A stretch of DNA of 64,000 nt, from positions 480,882 to 544,881 of the forward strand of contig NZ_KB891995.1 of NCBI RefSeq assembly GCF_000373625.1, in the 5' to 3' direction. Position 1 is the first letter of the stretch. Each line of letters starts with the position of its first letter. The translations under genes and the position numbers were made by a program. Below, in pieces: positions 1 through 8,578 of the stretch. The DNA comes from Streptomyces sp. LaPpAH-108 (GTDB taxonomy: Bacteria > Actinomycetota > Actinomycetes > Streptomycetales > Streptomycetaceae). A model generated the notes under the pieces. That model saw only the letters and a program-made list of their open reading frames with translations. It searched no databases and was not told the DNA's origin.

Positions 1-622
1 CGAGCCGTACCGAGGCGGTGAAGTGCCCCCGCGCGTCGGTGGTCACCGTGGTCTGCGTCCAGTAGTCGACATTGATCGCGACCTGGCGGGCGGCGAGCGG
101 CTTCACCTGGCGGGTCGGCCAGCGCCCGTACAGCGTCCCCTCGACCCGCACGTCACGGTGATCCCGGTCGATGGCGGTGCGGTCGACGCCGAGCGTGCCG
201 AACCGCGCGGCGACGTAGTAGGCGAGGTTCCCCGCGGACCGGCTCAGCACATGGCCGCCGTCGGCGTCCGTCACCTCCACGTCGATGCGGTACGAGCCGA
301 GCTCGGGCAGGCGCAACGGCTTCCTGGTACGCCAGTTGCCGTCCTTGGCGGTGCCGGAGAAGAGCCGGAAGTCCTTGGTCCCGACCTCGGCGACCTCGGC
401 GACCTCGGTGTCCGAGGCGTACGAGATCAGGTGCGCCGTGATGCTCGTGATGTCGGCCCCGGAGCGGGCCTGGATCTGCAAGGTCCCGAGGTCGTCCGAC
501 ACGCTCGACGCGTAGGTGACCTGCGGTGGGTCAGCGGCGTGCGCGGTGGTGACTCCCCCCGTGCCGAGCGCGGCGGCCGTGACGGCCACGGTGATCCATC
601 TGCGTATTCTCCCCAGCGACAC
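1..622 (-). CDS. Secreted protein of unknown function, 3' end cut by window edge
   Basis: An open frame runs from a GTG at 622 to the left edge of the window (about 207 codons), so the C-terminus is missing. The N-terminus (MSLGRIRRW followed by a hydrophobic Ala/Val/Thr-rich stretch ending TTAHAA) is a typical Sec signal peptide with an AxA-like cleavage site near residue 30. The mature part reads as alternating beta-type sequence (ITSITAHLISY, GSYRIDVEVTDADGG), which suggests an exported Ig-like or calcium-type beta-sandwich protein; this fold is inference. I do not recognise the family. The next gene on the same strand ends about 100 bases upstream. Confidence 0.6.
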   Translation of the reverse strand, partial: MSLGRIRRWITVAVTAAALGTGGVTTAHAADPPQVTYASSVSDDLGTLQIQARSGADITSITAHLISYASDTEVAEVAEVGTKDFRLFSGTAKDGNWRTRKPLRLPELGSYRIDVEVTDADGGHVLSRSAGNLAYYVAARFGTLGVDRTAIDRDHRDVRVEGTLYGRWPTRQVKPLAARQVAINVDYWTQTTVTTDARGHFTASVRL

Positions 623-725
623 GTTCGATCCCCACCCTGACGTGTTCGAGACGGCGGGGCTCCTCCCGGAACGCCCGCCCGGCCGTCCGCTTTTATATCC
701 ACCGCTCGGCGTGGGCGCACGGCAA

Positions 726-1739
726 TTAGACGCGGCGGGCGGATTCCATGAGGCGCGTCGCGAACTCCTCTACCAGCGTGCGGAGTTCGGCTGGGCTTTC
801 GATCGTGAACGGGTGGTTCAGGGCGGCGAGGGTGGCGGGGAGCCAGGTGAGGTGGGTGACGTGGAGGGTGACGTGGGACCAGGTGTCGCCGGGTGGGGGT
901 GGGGTCACCGTTGCCAGGCCGGGGGGTAGGTGGGGGTGGATGCGGGCGGGGGGTGCCTGGATGCGGAGGGACACCTGGTGGCGGTGGGGGGCGGTGGCGA
1001 GGGAGGTCAGGACGCGTTCGGCCGGGTCGATGCCGGGGGGTGGGGTGAAGGTTCCGGGCAGGGGGCGGGCGTCGGTGATGCGGTCCAGGCGGAAGGTGCG
1101 GTCCGCGTTGGAGAGAAGGTCCGCCGCTGTGACGTACCAGTGGCCCGCGTGGGCCACGACTCCGTACGGGTGCAGGGTGCGTTCGGTGCGGTGGCCGTCG
1201 GCGGCGGTGTAGCGGATCGCGACCGGGTGGTGATGGTGCACCGCGTCGGCGAGCGGGAGGAGGATCGCGGGGTCCGGGGCGGGGGCCGTCTTGGCGGGCG
1301 GTTCCGTGAAGGCGAGGGAGCCGAGTACGGCGTCCAGCTTGCGGCGCAGGTGGTGGGGGAGGACCCGGCGGATCTTGGCCGCCGCCGTCTCCCTCGCCGT
1401 CTCCCGCGCGGTGTCGCTCGCCCTGTCGCTCGCCGCATCGGCCGCCGTGTCGCCCGCCCTGTCGCTCGCCGCGTCGGCCGCCAGACCGAGCAGCACGGCC
1501 AGCGCTTCGTCGTCGTTCAGCATCAGCGGCGGCATGCGGTAGCCGGGGCCGAGCCGGTAGCCGCCGTAACGGCCGCGCACCGACTCCACGGGGATGCCGA
1601 GGTCGGCGAGCTGGTGCGCGTAGCGCCGTACGGTGCGTTCGTCGACGCCCAGGCGGCCCGCGAGTTCGGGGACGGTCCGGGTGCCGCCCGACTGCAGCAG
1701 CTCCAGGAGGGTGAGGACGCGGGCGAGGGGTCGGGGCAT
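726..1739 (-). CDS. YafY-type transcriptional regulator with HTH and WYL domains
   Basis: This 337-residue protein has an HTH_11 winged helix at residues 1-70 (ELAGRLGVDERTVRRY, wing RGRYGGYRL) and a WYL ligand-sensing domain at roughly 160-230, followed by a C-terminal WCX-like part. The start chosen is the ATG at 1739 because the HTH begins there; the longer frame upstream is not protein-like. Between the two domains, residues 87-120 hold an Ala/Asp/Arg repeat (AASDR, GDTA, ARET units) encoded by an internal DNA duplication. That is unusual and probably only a flexible linker. The gene is divergent from the VOC gene at 1879 and probably controls it, as is common for this pair in actinomycetes. 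Confidence 0.88.
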   Translation of the reverse strand: MPRPLARVLTLLELLQSGGTRTVPELAGRLGVDERTVRRYAHQLADLGIPVESVRGRYGGYRLGPGYRMPPLMLNDDEALAVLLGLAADAASDRAGDTAADAASDRASDTARETARETAAAKIRRVLPHHLRRKLDAVLGSLAFTEPPAKTAPAPDPAILLPLADAVHHHHPVAIRYTAADGHRTERTLHPYGVVAHAGHWYVTAADLLSNADRTFRLDRITDARPLPGTFTPPPGIDPAERVLTSLATAPHRHQVSLRIQAPPARIHPHLPPGLATVTPPPPGDTWSHVTLHVTHLTWLPATLAALNHPFTIESPAELRTLVEEFATRLMESARRV

Positions 1740-1757
1740 GGCCGGAATTCTCCCGTG

Positions 1758-1784
1758 GATACCGGGCGGGTTCCGTCCGGTATC
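1758..1784. promoter_or_regulatory. Inverted repeat between WYL regulator and VOC gene, probable operator
   Basis: GATACCGG at 1758-1765 and CCGGTATC at 1777-1784 are exact reverse complements. An inner CGG/CCG pair extends the dyad with one mismatch. It lies in the 139-base divergent intergenic region, 19 bases upstream of the WYL start, which suits autoregulation and control of the VOC gene. The binding protein is inferred from position. Confidence 0.55.
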
Positions 1785-1878
1785 GGCCGTAGCGTGCGAG
1801 AACGAAGCCACCAGGTCACCGGGCCACCGGACCACCAAGTCACCCGGTGACCAGCCCCTACCGCACAGGAGAACCCCC

Positions 1879-2271
1879 GTGTTCGTCTCCACCCGCGTCA
1901 TCACCGACGACGTCCCCCGCCTCGTCCGCTTCTACGAGCGCGCCACCGGCGTGTCCGCCACCTGGGCCACCGAGGACTTCGCGGAACTGAGGACCCCCTC
2001 GGCCACCCTCGCGATTGGCTCCACCCGCACGGTCCCCCTGTTCGCGCCCGGCTCCGCCCGCCCGGCCGACAACCACAGCGTCATCCTCGAGTTCCGCGTG
2101 GACGACGTGGACAGCGTGTACGCCGACCTGCGCGCCTTCGTGGCGGACTTCGTCAACGAGCCCACCACCATGCCCTGGGGCAACCGCTCCCTCCTCCTCC
2201 GCGACCCCGACGGCAACCTCGTCAACTTCTTCACCCCGCCCGCGCCCCGCGCCGCCGCCACCCCCGCCTGA
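1879..2271 (+). CDS. VOC (glyoxalase/bleomycin-resistance fold) family protein
   Basis: A 130-residue single-domain VOC protein. It opens with FVSTRVITDDVPRLVRFYE, the usual first beta-alpha unit with the FYE motif, and ends its domain with RSLLLRDPDGNLVNFFT, the typical DPDGN metal-binding strand. The GTG at 1879 is preferred because AGGAGA lies 7 bases upstream and the homology-like region starts immediately; the frame upstream overlaps the operator region and is not domain-like. Enzymes of this fold include glyoxalases, dioxygenases and resistance proteins, so the substrate is open. It is divergent from the WYL regulator. Confidence 0.85.
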   Translation: MFVSTRVITDDVPRLVRFYERATGVSATWATEDFAELRTPSATLAIGSTRTVPLFAPGSARPADNHSVILEFRVDDVDSVYADLRAFVADFVNEPTTMPWGNRSLLLRDPDGNLVNFFTPPAPRAAATPA

Positions 2272-2286
2272 CGCGCGCCCCGGCGT

Positions 2287-2697
2287 CTACGACCGCCGCC
2301 GCGCCCCGCCGTACACCTCCTCCGGCACCGCCTCGCCCCACACCGTCTCCGGAGACCCGTCCCCCGTCCCCTCCCACAGCGCGATGTGCTCCATGAAGTG
2401 GTCCGGGGCGGCCCCGTGCCAGTGCTCCTCACCGGGCGGGCAGGCGACCGTCTCCCCGGCCCGCGCCTCGAACACCGCGCCGTCCCGCGTCCCGATCAGC
2501 GCCACCCCCGACACCACGTGCAGGGTCTGCCCCACCGCGTGGGAGTGCCAGTGGGTCCGCGCGCCCGGCGAGAACCGGACCAGATTCGCCCGCAGCCGGG
2601 ACGGCGCCTCGCCCGCGACGATCACGTCCCACCACACGTCCCCGGTGAACCAGTCGAAGGGGGCCTTGCTGGTGGCGGTGCGCTCGACGAATTCCAT
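2287..2697 (-). CDS. Cupin-domain protein
   Basis: This 136-residue protein is a single cupin barrel. Motif 1 reads GARTHWHSHAVGQTLHVVSG (the HxH and E/Q metal-ligand region) and motif 2 PPGEEHWHGAAP with the third histidine. It resembles the YhhW/carboxymuconolactone-associated small cupins found beside oxidoreductases. The start is the ATG at 2697, with GGAGGA correctly spaced. It sits 74 bases downstream of the SDR gene on the same strand and is probably cotranscribed with it. The substrate is unknown. Confidence 0.85.
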   Translation of the reverse strand: MEFVERTATSKAPFDWFTGDVWWDVIVAGEAPSRLRANLVRFSPGARTHWHSHAVGQTLHVVSGVALIGTRDGAVFEARAGETVACPPGEEHWHGAAPDHFMEHIALWEGTGDGSPETVWGEAVPEEVYGGARRRS

Positions 2698-2771
2698 GGT
2701 GTTCCTCCAGAGGGTGTGAACGGGTGGGTGAGCACCGGGCCACGCGAGGGCGGGACGCCGGTGGGGCGGGC

Positions 2772-3437
2772 TCAGTCGGGCATCGGTTCCGCCCACTCCC
2801 GGAACCCCTCCCGCCCGAGGTGCAGGGCGTAGAGCCGTTCCGCCAGCGCCTCGGGGCTGGAGTGCTCGGCGTCCGGGCGGATCGCGCCCGGGACGATGAG
2901 CTGGGCGGCGTGGATGTTCTCCGGGGCGAGGGCGTCGTGGAGCAGCCGGGCGTACGCGCTCTCGGCGGCGAACGCGACGGAGGTCCCGGCCCGCTCGACA
3001 TGCGGCCGTACCGCGCTGCCGCCGTTGACGAACAGCAGCGTGCCGCGTCCCAGTTCCCGCATCCCGGGCAGGACCGCCTGGACGCAGGTGACCGGCCCCT
3101 TGACCGAGAAGGCCAGCGGCGCGTCGAGGTCGGCGGCGGTGGTGTCCAGGACCGGCTTCATGAAGTCGGCCCGGGGGACGGGGCTGTACTGCAGGATCTC
3201 CACCGGCCCCAGCTCGTCGGCGGCGCGTCGTAGCGCCGTGGTGAGGGAGGCGGGGTCGAGGACGTCGGCGGGGTAGCCGCGGGCCCGGACGCCGTCGGCG
3301 GCCAGCTCGGCCACGAGGGCGTCGAGCCGGTCGGCATCGCGGGCCAGGAGAGCGACGTCGTACCCGGCCGCACCGAAGCGGCGGGCGGTGGCCAGCCCCA
3401 GTCCGGGGCCGGCGCCGACGAGGGCGTAGGTGGTCAT
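2772..3437 (-). CDS. SDR-like NAD(P)-binding protein without the usual YxxxK motif
   Basis: This 221-residue Rossmann protein has the cofactor loop GAGPGLGLATARRFG near residue 8 and a typical acidic/basic second strand (LLARDADRLDAL). The expected catalytic YxxxK after the LLFVNGGSAV strand is not visible: the corresponding stretch reads ERAGTSVAFAAESAYARLL. It may therefore be a non-classical SDR or a binding protein. The ATG at 3437 has GGAGG upstream. It is first in an operon with the cupin gene and divergent from the MmyB-type regulator at 3756, which may control both. Confidence 0.82.
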   Translation of the reverse strand: MTTYALVGAGPGLGLATARRFGAAGYDVALLARDADRLDALVAELAADGVRARGYPADVLDPASLTTALRRAADELGPVEILQYSPVPRADFMKPVLDTTAADLDAPLAFSVKGPVTCVQAVLPGMRELGRGTLLFVNGGSAVRPHVERAGTSVAFAAESAYARLLHDALAPENIHAAQLIVPGAIRPDAEHSSPEALAERLYALHLGREGFREWAEPMPD

Positions 3438-3584
3438 ACGGGGTCCTCCAGAGGGGGCTGCACGGGCTGCGGGGTCACGGAAACCGGGCTTCTGGGAAAG
3501 AGGCCGCGCAGGCCACGGCTTCAGCGCGGCACCGCCTCGACAGCGCCTTGCTCGCCCGCCGAGAGACGAAAAGACGAACGGGGC

Positions 3585-3648
3585 GGCGGGACGCGCACCC
3601 CACGGGACGCGCACCCCACGGGACGCGCCCCCCACGGGACGCGCACCC
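3585..3648. repeat. Four tandem copies of a 16-base repeat
   Basis: Consecutive 16-base units of the form CACGGGACGCGCACCC lie at 3585, 3601, 3617 and 3633. The first and third carry small changes. They lie in the divergent region between the SDR gene and the regulator gene, about 110-170 bases from the regulator start. Their role is not evident. Confidence 0.75.
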
Positions 3649-3704
3649 CGCCACTCCCCCATACAACGCCCCTCCCGCCCCCGCAGCGAGTCACCGGCAA
3701 GGGG

Positions 3705-3719
3705 TGTACCAGCAGTACA
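3705..3719. promoter_or_regulatory. Short dyad TGTAC-N5-GTACA upstream of regulator
   Basis: TGTAC at 3705-3709 and GTACA at 3715-3719 are exact inverted arms with a five-base spacer, 37 bases upstream of the regulator start codon. The position fits an operator for the adjacent HTH protein; this is inference only. Confidence 0.4.
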
Positions 3720-3755
3720 TCCCTCCCCCCGCCCCCGCGACGTACCGTCGATGCC

Positions 3756-4670
3756 GTGGACAACCGTGCGGAGGTCCGCGAGTTCCTCACCTCGCGGCGA
3801 GCGAAGATCAGCCCGGAGCGGGCGGGGCTGCCGACGGGCAGCAGGCGGCGGGTGCCCGGGCTGCGGCGCAGCGAGGTCGCGGCGCTGGCGGATGTGAGCG
3901 TGGAGTACTACGCGAAGCTGGAGCGCGGGAACCTCGCGGGGGTCTCCCCGTCCGTGCTGGAGTCCGTCGCCCGCGCCCTTCAGCTGGACGACGCCGAGCG
4001 CGCCCACCTGCTGCACCTGGCGCAGGCCGCCGACGGCTCCGACGCGCTGACCCGCCCCCGGCGCCGGGTGACCCGCCAGTGGGCCCCGAGGAGCAGCCTC
4101 CAGTGGACGCTGGACGCGATCACGGCGGGCCCGGCGTTCGTACGGAACGGCCGCCTGGACCTGCTCGCCGCGAACCCGCTGGCCCGCGCCTTCTACGCCG
4201 GTCTCTTCGCCGGTCCCGAGCCCCCGAACCTGGCCCGTTTCAACTTCCTGGACCCCGCGTCCCGGCGCTTCTACCCGGACTGGGACCACTTCGCCGACAT
4301 CTCGGTCGCGATCCTGCGCACGGAGGCGGGCCGCGACCCCCACGACAAGGACCTGCACGACCTCGTCGGTGAACTCTCCACCCGCAGCGAGGAGTTCCGC
4401 ACCCGCTGGGGCGCCCACGACGTCCGCCGCCACGGTACGGGCACGAAGCGCTTCCACCACCCAGCGGTCGGCGATCTCACCCTCGCCTACGAGGGTCTGG
4501 AACTCACCGCCGAGCCCGGCCTGACCCTCACCGTCTACACCGCCGAACCCGGCTCCCCGGCGGAGGAGTCGCTACGGCTGCTGGCGTCCTGGGCGGCGAC
4601 GGAAGCGGCCACGGGGACGGCGGCGAACGCGGCCACGCAAGACGCCAGGGACGCGACCGGCGCGGGCTGA
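3756..4670 (+). CDS. XRE-family regulator with MmyB-like ligand-binding domain
   Basis: A 304-residue regulator. Residues 1-75 form a helix-turn-helix with the characteristic VPGLRRSEVAALADVSVEYYAKLERG motif set, and the rest matches the MmyB-like domain (WTLDAITAGPAFVRNGRLDLLAANPLARA, then RFYPDW and HHPAVGDLTLAYEGLEL). Such proteins are common actinobacterial one-component regulators next to the oxidoreductase gene they control. The start is the GTG at 3756; the C-terminal ~20 residues are an Ala/Thr-rich tail. It is divergent from the SDR-cupin operon, with a small dyad and a 16-base tandem repeat in between. Confidence 0.9.
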   Translation: MDNRAEVREFLTSRRAKISPERAGLPTGSRRRVPGLRRSEVAALADVSVEYYAKLERGNLAGVSPSVLESVARALQLDDAERAHLLHLAQAADGSDALTRPRRRVTRQWAPRSSLQWTLDAITAGPAFVRNGRLDLLAANPLARAFYAGLFAGPEPPNLARFNFLDPASRRFYPDWDHFADISVAILRTEAGRDPHDKDLHDLVGELSTRSEEFRTRWGAHDVRRHGTGTKRFHHPAVGDLTLAYEGLELTAEPGLTLTVYTAEPGSPAEESLRLLASWAATEAATGTAANAATQDARDATGAG

Positions 4671-4701
4671 TCACCCGGTCACCGCGCCGCGCCCCGCCCC
4701 C

Positions 4702-6276
4702 TCACCCCGCCAGATCCCGCCGCCGTACCCCCGCCAGCCCCGCCCCCGTCAGCACCACGGCCAGCCCGACCAGCGCACTCACCGGCAGCCACTCCAGCTG
4801 TCCGCCGGGGAGCCGGGGCAGGTGGGCGTAGGGGGAGAGATCGAGGAGGAGTTGGGGGGCGTCGAGAGCCGGGCCCACCCAGCCCAGGAGCAGGGTCGCC
4901 GAGGCCACCGCCCAGGCCGCCCCGGCGCCTCGGGGCAGCAGGCCGTAGAGCAGGACCGTCACGCCGCCCAGCACCCAGATCGCGGGGAGCTGGATCAGGC
5001 AGGCGGCCAGCAGGGCCCCGGGGCGTTCGCCGTAGCCCGCCATGAAGCCCAGGGCGGCCACCAGCATCAGCAGGGTCGCGCCGCCGAAGGCCAGGAGCAG
5101 GTGGCCGCCCGCCCAGCGCAGACGGCTCACCGCGCCCGCGAGGACCGGTTCGGCGCGGCCGGAGGACTCCTCGGCGGACAGGCGCAGGACGGACGAGACG
5201 ATGTAGAGGGCGGCGACCAGGCCCAGCATCCCGGTCATGGCGGACAGGAACGCGTCCTCGGCCCCCGAGCGCCCGCCCATCCGCTCCAGGACCTGCCGTA
5301 CGCCCGCGTTGTCGCCCATCATGTCCGCCGCGCCCCGGGTGAGGCCGCCGTAGATCACCCCCGCGAGGAGGAAGCCCGTGCTCCAGCCGAGCAGGGCGCC
5401 CCGCTGGAGGCGCCAGGCGAGGGCGCCCGCGCTGCCCAGGCGGCCCCGGGCCGGACCGGGCCGGGTGGGCAGGAAGCTCATGCCGAGGTCGCGGCGGGCG
5501 GCCAGGGTGAAGGACAGCGCGCCGAGCAGCAGGACCGCGGCCGTGAACAGCAGCAGCACCCACCACCGTTCCCCGGCGTACGGCCGCAGGTTCTCCGCCC
5601 AGCCCAGCGGGGAGAGCCAGGTCAGCGGGGACGAGCCGTCCGTGCGGGAGGAGTCCCCGGCCGCGCGCAGCACGAAGGCGGCGCCCAGGACCGCCGAGGT
5701 CAGCCCCCGCGCCAGCCGCGCGCTCTGGGTGAGCTGGGCGGCCACCGCGGCGACCCCGGCGAAGACCAGGCCGGTCCCCGCGACGCCCAGCGCGAGCGCC
5801 ACCGCACCGGCGAGGCCGTACGACGCCATGCCCACGACGAGCAGCAGCGCGAGGACGCCGTTCGCGACCGCTGCCGCCAGCAGGGCGGCGGTCAGGGGGG
5901 CGCGCCGCCCGACCGCCGCCGAGGCGACGAGTTCCGCGCGTCCGCTCTCCTCCTCGTCCCGGGTGTGCCGTACGACGATCAGGAGGCTCATCGCGGCGGC
6001 GAGCAGCCCGGCGTACACGCCCGCGCGCCAGGCGGTCAGCGCGCCCACGGAGTCCTGGAAGAGGGGTCCGGTGAGGGCGCGCAGCGCGGCGTTGGCGGTC
6101 AACTGGTGCCGCAGGTCGGCGCGTTCGGGGGCCGTGGCGTACAGGCTCCGCAGGGTGCCCGGCATGGAGAGGACCATCAGGGCGTTCACCCCGGCCCAGA
6201 CGGGGATCTGGACGCGGTCGCGGCGCAGGGCGAAGCGGAGCAGGGGGGTGGTGCCGGTGAGGGTGACGGCGCTCAT
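4702..6276 (-). CDS. ABC-2 type exporter permease (two-lobed, ~12 TM)
   Basis: A 524-residue, very hydrophobic protein built of two similar halves, each with about six membrane segments. The repeated cytosolic motif after TM2 (RHTRDEEESGRAELV and RLSAEESSGRAEPVL) is typical of TipC/OleC5-like ABC exporter permeases of actinomycetes. It starts at ATG 6276, overlapping the stop of the upstream ATPase gene as ATGA, so the two are translationally coupled. The pair probably exports a drug or hydrophobic compound; the substrate is not evident. Confidence 0.88.
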   Translation of the reverse strand: MSAVTLTGTTPLLRFALRRDRVQIPVWAGVNALMVLSMPGTLRSLYATAPERADLRHQLTANAALRALTGPLFQDSVGALTAWRAGVYAGLLAAAMSLLIVVRHTRDEEESGRAELVASAAVGRRAPLTAALLAAAVANGVLALLLVVGMASYGLAGAVALALGVAGTGLVFAGVAAVAAQLTQSARLARGLTSAVLGAAFVLRAAGDSSRTDGSSPLTWLSPLGWAENLRPYAGERWWVLLLFTAAVLLLGALSFTLAARRDLGMSFLPTRPGPARGRLGSAGALAWRLQRGALLGWSTGFLLAGVIYGGLTRGAADMMGDNAGVRQVLERMGGRSGAEDAFLSAMTGMLGLVAALYIVSSVLRLSAEESSGRAEPVLAGAVSRLRWAGGHLLLAFGGATLLMLVAALGFMAGYGERPGALLAACLIQLPAIWVLGGVTVLLYGLLPRGAGAAWAVASATLLLGWVGPALDAPQLLLDLSPYAHLPRLPGGQLEWLPVSALVGLAVVLTGAGLAGVRRRDLAG

Positions 6277-7202
6277 CGCGAGCCCACCCCCGCCTCCACC
6301 CCGGGGTCCACCCCGGCCGGGTCGTCCTCGTAGTGCCGCAGGAACAGCTCCTCCAGCGTCGGCGGGGTGGAGGTCAGCGACCGCACCCCCACGGCGGTGA
6401 GCGCCCGCAGGACGCCGTCCAGCTGGTCGGTGTCCACCTGGAGGTGGACGCGGTGGCCCTGGACGTCGAGGTCGTGCACCCCGGGGAGTCCGGTGAGGCC
6501 GGCCGGGTCGCCGCGCAGCTCCGCACGGACGCTGGTCCGGGTCAGATGGCGCAGCTCCGCCAGCGAACCGGTCTCCACCGTGCGGCCCTTGCGCACGATG
6601 GAGACCCGGTCGCACAGCGTCTCCACCTCGCTGAGGATGTGGGAGGAGAGCAGGACGGTACGGCCCCGGTCCCGCTCCTTCGCCACGCAGGACTGGAAGA
6701 CCTCCTCCATCAGGGGGTCCAGGCCCGAGGTCGGCTCGTCCAGGATCAGCAGGTCCACGTCGGAGGCGAACGCGGCGACCAGGGCGACCTTCTGCCGGTT
6801 GCCCTTGGAGTAGGTACGGCACTTGCGGGTGGGGTCCAGCTCGAACCGCTCGGTCAGCTCCGCGCGGCGCCGCTCGTCCAGTCCGCCGCGGAGTCTGCCG
6901 TAGAGGTCGATGACCTCGCCGCCGGAGAGGTTGCGCCACAGGGTCACGTCGCCGGGGACGTAGGCGATGCGGCGGTGGATCTCGACGGCGTCGGTCCACG
7001 GGTCGTGGCCGAGGACCTGGGCGGCGCCGGAGTCGGCGCGCAGGAGGCCGAGCAGGACGCGGATGGTGGTGGACTTGCCCGCGCCGTTGGGGCCGAGGAA
7101 GCCGTGCACCTCGCCGGTGGCGACGGTGAGGTCGAGGCCGGTGAGGGCGGGGGTACGGCCGAAGGACTTGTTCAGTCCGGAGGCCGTGATTGCCTTCGTC
7201 AT
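6273..7202 (-). CDS. ABC exporter ATPase subunit
   Basis: A 309-residue DrrA-type ATPase. Walker A GPNGAGKST is at residues 37-45, the signature region reads YSKGNRQKVALVAAF, and Walker B with D-loop is LLILDEPTSGLDPL, followed by an H-switch (LLSSHILSEVE). The C-terminal ~90 residues are the usual DUF4162-like tail. It is first in a two-gene operon with the permease and is divergent from the GbsR/MarR regulator at 7276, which is the probable local repressor. Confidence 0.93.
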   Translation of the reverse strand: MTKAITASGLNKSFGRTPALTGLDLTVATGEVHGFLGPNGAGKSTTIRVLLGLLRADSGAAQVLGHDPWTDAVEIHRRIAYVPGDVTLWRNLSGGEVIDLYGRLRGGLDERRRAELTERFELDPTRKCRTYSKGNRQKVALVAAFASDVDLLILDEPTSGLDPLMEEVFQSCVAKERDRGRTVLLSSHILSEVETLCDRVSIVRKGRTVETGSLAELRHLTRTSVRAELRGDPAGLTGLPGVHDLDVQGHRVHLQVDTDQLDGVLRALTAVGVRSLTSTPPTLEELFLRHYEDDPAGVDPGVEAGVGSR

Positions 7203-7217
7203 GGAGGCGAACGTACG

Positions 7218-7239
7218 CTTCTTTCAGAAATTTGTGAAG
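7218..7239. promoter_or_regulatory. AT-rich dyad in the ABC/GbsR divergent promoter
   Basis: CTTC at 7218-7221 and GAAG at 7236-7239 flank TTTCAGAAA at 7222-7230, itself a perfect odd dyad. This short stretch and TATAAA at 7251 are the only AT-rich sequence in a very GC-rich neighbourhood. It lies 17-35 bases upstream of the ATPase start and is a likely operator/promoter for both directions. Confidence 0.5.
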
Positions 7240-7275
7240 TTAAGGAATCGTATAAATCAGGGCTAGGGTGGAGAC

Positions 7276-7812
7276 ATGACGGAGGCGAGGGTGGAGAGCG
7301 GGGGCGGGCGGGGCCCGGAGCGTGATTCGGAGCGCGATCCGGGGCGTGACCCGGAGGTCGTGTCGCGGTTCGTGGAGCGGTTCGCGGCGCAGCTGGTGGA
7401 GGCGGGGATGCCGCGGATGCCGGGGCGGGTGTTCGCCGCGCTGCTGGCCTCCGACACCGGGATGCTGACCTCGGCGGAACTCGGTGAGCAGCTGCGCATC
7501 AGCCCGGCGGCGGTCTCCGGCGCGGTCCGTTATCTCGCCCAGGTCCGGCTGATCTCCCGCGAGCGCGAGCCTGGTTCCCGGCGGGAGCGCTACCGCGTCC
7601 ACAGCGACCAGTGGTACGAGGCTCTCACCAACCGGGAGGCCATCATCAAGCGCTGGGAGGACGCCTTCCGTGAGGGTGTCCGCTCCCTGGGCCCGGACAC
7701 CCCGGCGGGGCGGCGTCTGGCCGAGACGCTGGAGTTCTTCGAGTTCATCGAGAACGACATCGCGGGGATCATGGAGCGTTGGCGCGTCCACCGGGAGAAG
7801 CGGGACGCCTGA
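7276..7812 (+). CDS. GbsR/MarR-family transcriptional regulator
   Basis: A 178-residue winged-helix protein. After a charged, repetitive N-terminus (ERDSERDPGRDPE) the HTH reads LTSAELGEQLRISPAAVSGAVRYL, with the wing REREPGSRRERYRV. The C-terminal helices (RRLAETLEFFEFIENDIAGIMERW) are the dimerisation part usual in GbsR-like regulators. ATG 7276 follows a GGTGGAG ribosome site. It is divergent from the ABC exporter operon, and this arrangement nearly always means the regulator controls the exporter. Confidence 0.88.
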   Translation: MTEARVESGGGRGPERDSERDPGRDPEVVSRFVERFAAQLVEAGMPRMPGRVFAALLASDTGMLTSAELGEQLRISPAAVSGAVRYLAQVRLISREREPGSRRERYRVHSDQWYEALTNREAIIKRWEDAFREGVRSLGPDTPAGRRLAETLEFFEFIENDIAGIMERWRVHREKRDA

Positions 7813-7899
7813 CCCCGGCGGTGTCCTTGACCTCAAGTCCGCTTGAGTTTTTACGGTCGGTCCTGTCCGAGCTGTTCACGACGGAGAGGGAGAACGGCC

Positions 7900-8358
7900 A
7901 TGGAGTATTCGCACCCCGACGCCGAGTTGATCCGGCAGCCCATCGGGTACTGGAGCTGGGCCGCCTACGACGCGGTCGTCGGCCGTATCCGCGTCGCCCT
8001 CTCGGGGATCGGCATCACCCAGCCGCAGTGGTGGGTGCTCGCGCAGGTCGCGGGGGCCGAGACCCCGAAGACCCGGGGTGAGGTGGCCGGGCTGCTGCGG
8101 AACTACCTCGCCACCGGCACCACCACGATGGACGAGGAGATCAACCGCGTCATCGCCCTCGGCTGGGTCACCCAGGACGAGCACGACCGCCTCACCCTCA
8201 CCCCCGAGGGCCACGCCGTCCACGCGAAGGCGGCGGCCCTCCAGGACGAGCTGTGGGCGGAACGGCACGCGGGCGTGTCCGACGCGGAGTACCTGACCAC
8301 CCTCAAGGTCCTCCAGCGCTTCATCCACAACACGGGCGGCCACGCCTGGCACCACTGA
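7900..8358 (+). CDS. MarR-family transcriptional regulator
   Basis: A 152-residue regulator with a MarR winged helix: ITQPQWWVLAQVAGAE leads into the DNA-binding helices, and the wing is around VTQDEHDRLTLTPEGHAVH. The start is ATG 7900 with GGAGAGGG upstream. It stands alone, 87 bases after the GbsR-like gene on the same strand and with no obvious partner, so its target cannot be read from context. The 220 bases downstream to the next gene show no clear feature. Confidence 0.85.
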   Translation: MEYSHPDAELIRQPIGYWSWAAYDAVVGRIRVALSGIGITQPQWWVLAQVAGAETPKTRGEVAGLLRNYLATGTTTMDEEINRVIALGWVTQDEHDRLTLTPEGHAVHAKAAALQDELWAERHAGVSDAEYLTTLKVLQRFIHNTGGHAWHH

Positions 8359-8578
8359 ACCCACCGGCCGGGCCCCGCCCCTGCCGAGGTTGTCCGGAAA
8401 CGGAGGGGTGGCCGACGGGACGAGCCGGGGAACGATCATCATCGGTTCCGTCGCGGGGCCGCGGGGCGGGGCCACGCCGAGCCGGTGACGCTGCCGGTGA
8501 CGCCGCCCGATCGCCGCGGGCGACCGCCTGAAGCCGTACCCGGCCCGCCGGGCCGCCTGACAACTTAGGGAGAGACAC

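Noticed and set aside
930..1850. Long plus-strand open frame opposite the WYL regulator
   Set aside because: It is Gly/Val/Arg-rich and without any recognisable motif. It mirrors the real gene on the minus strand, an effect of high GC content.
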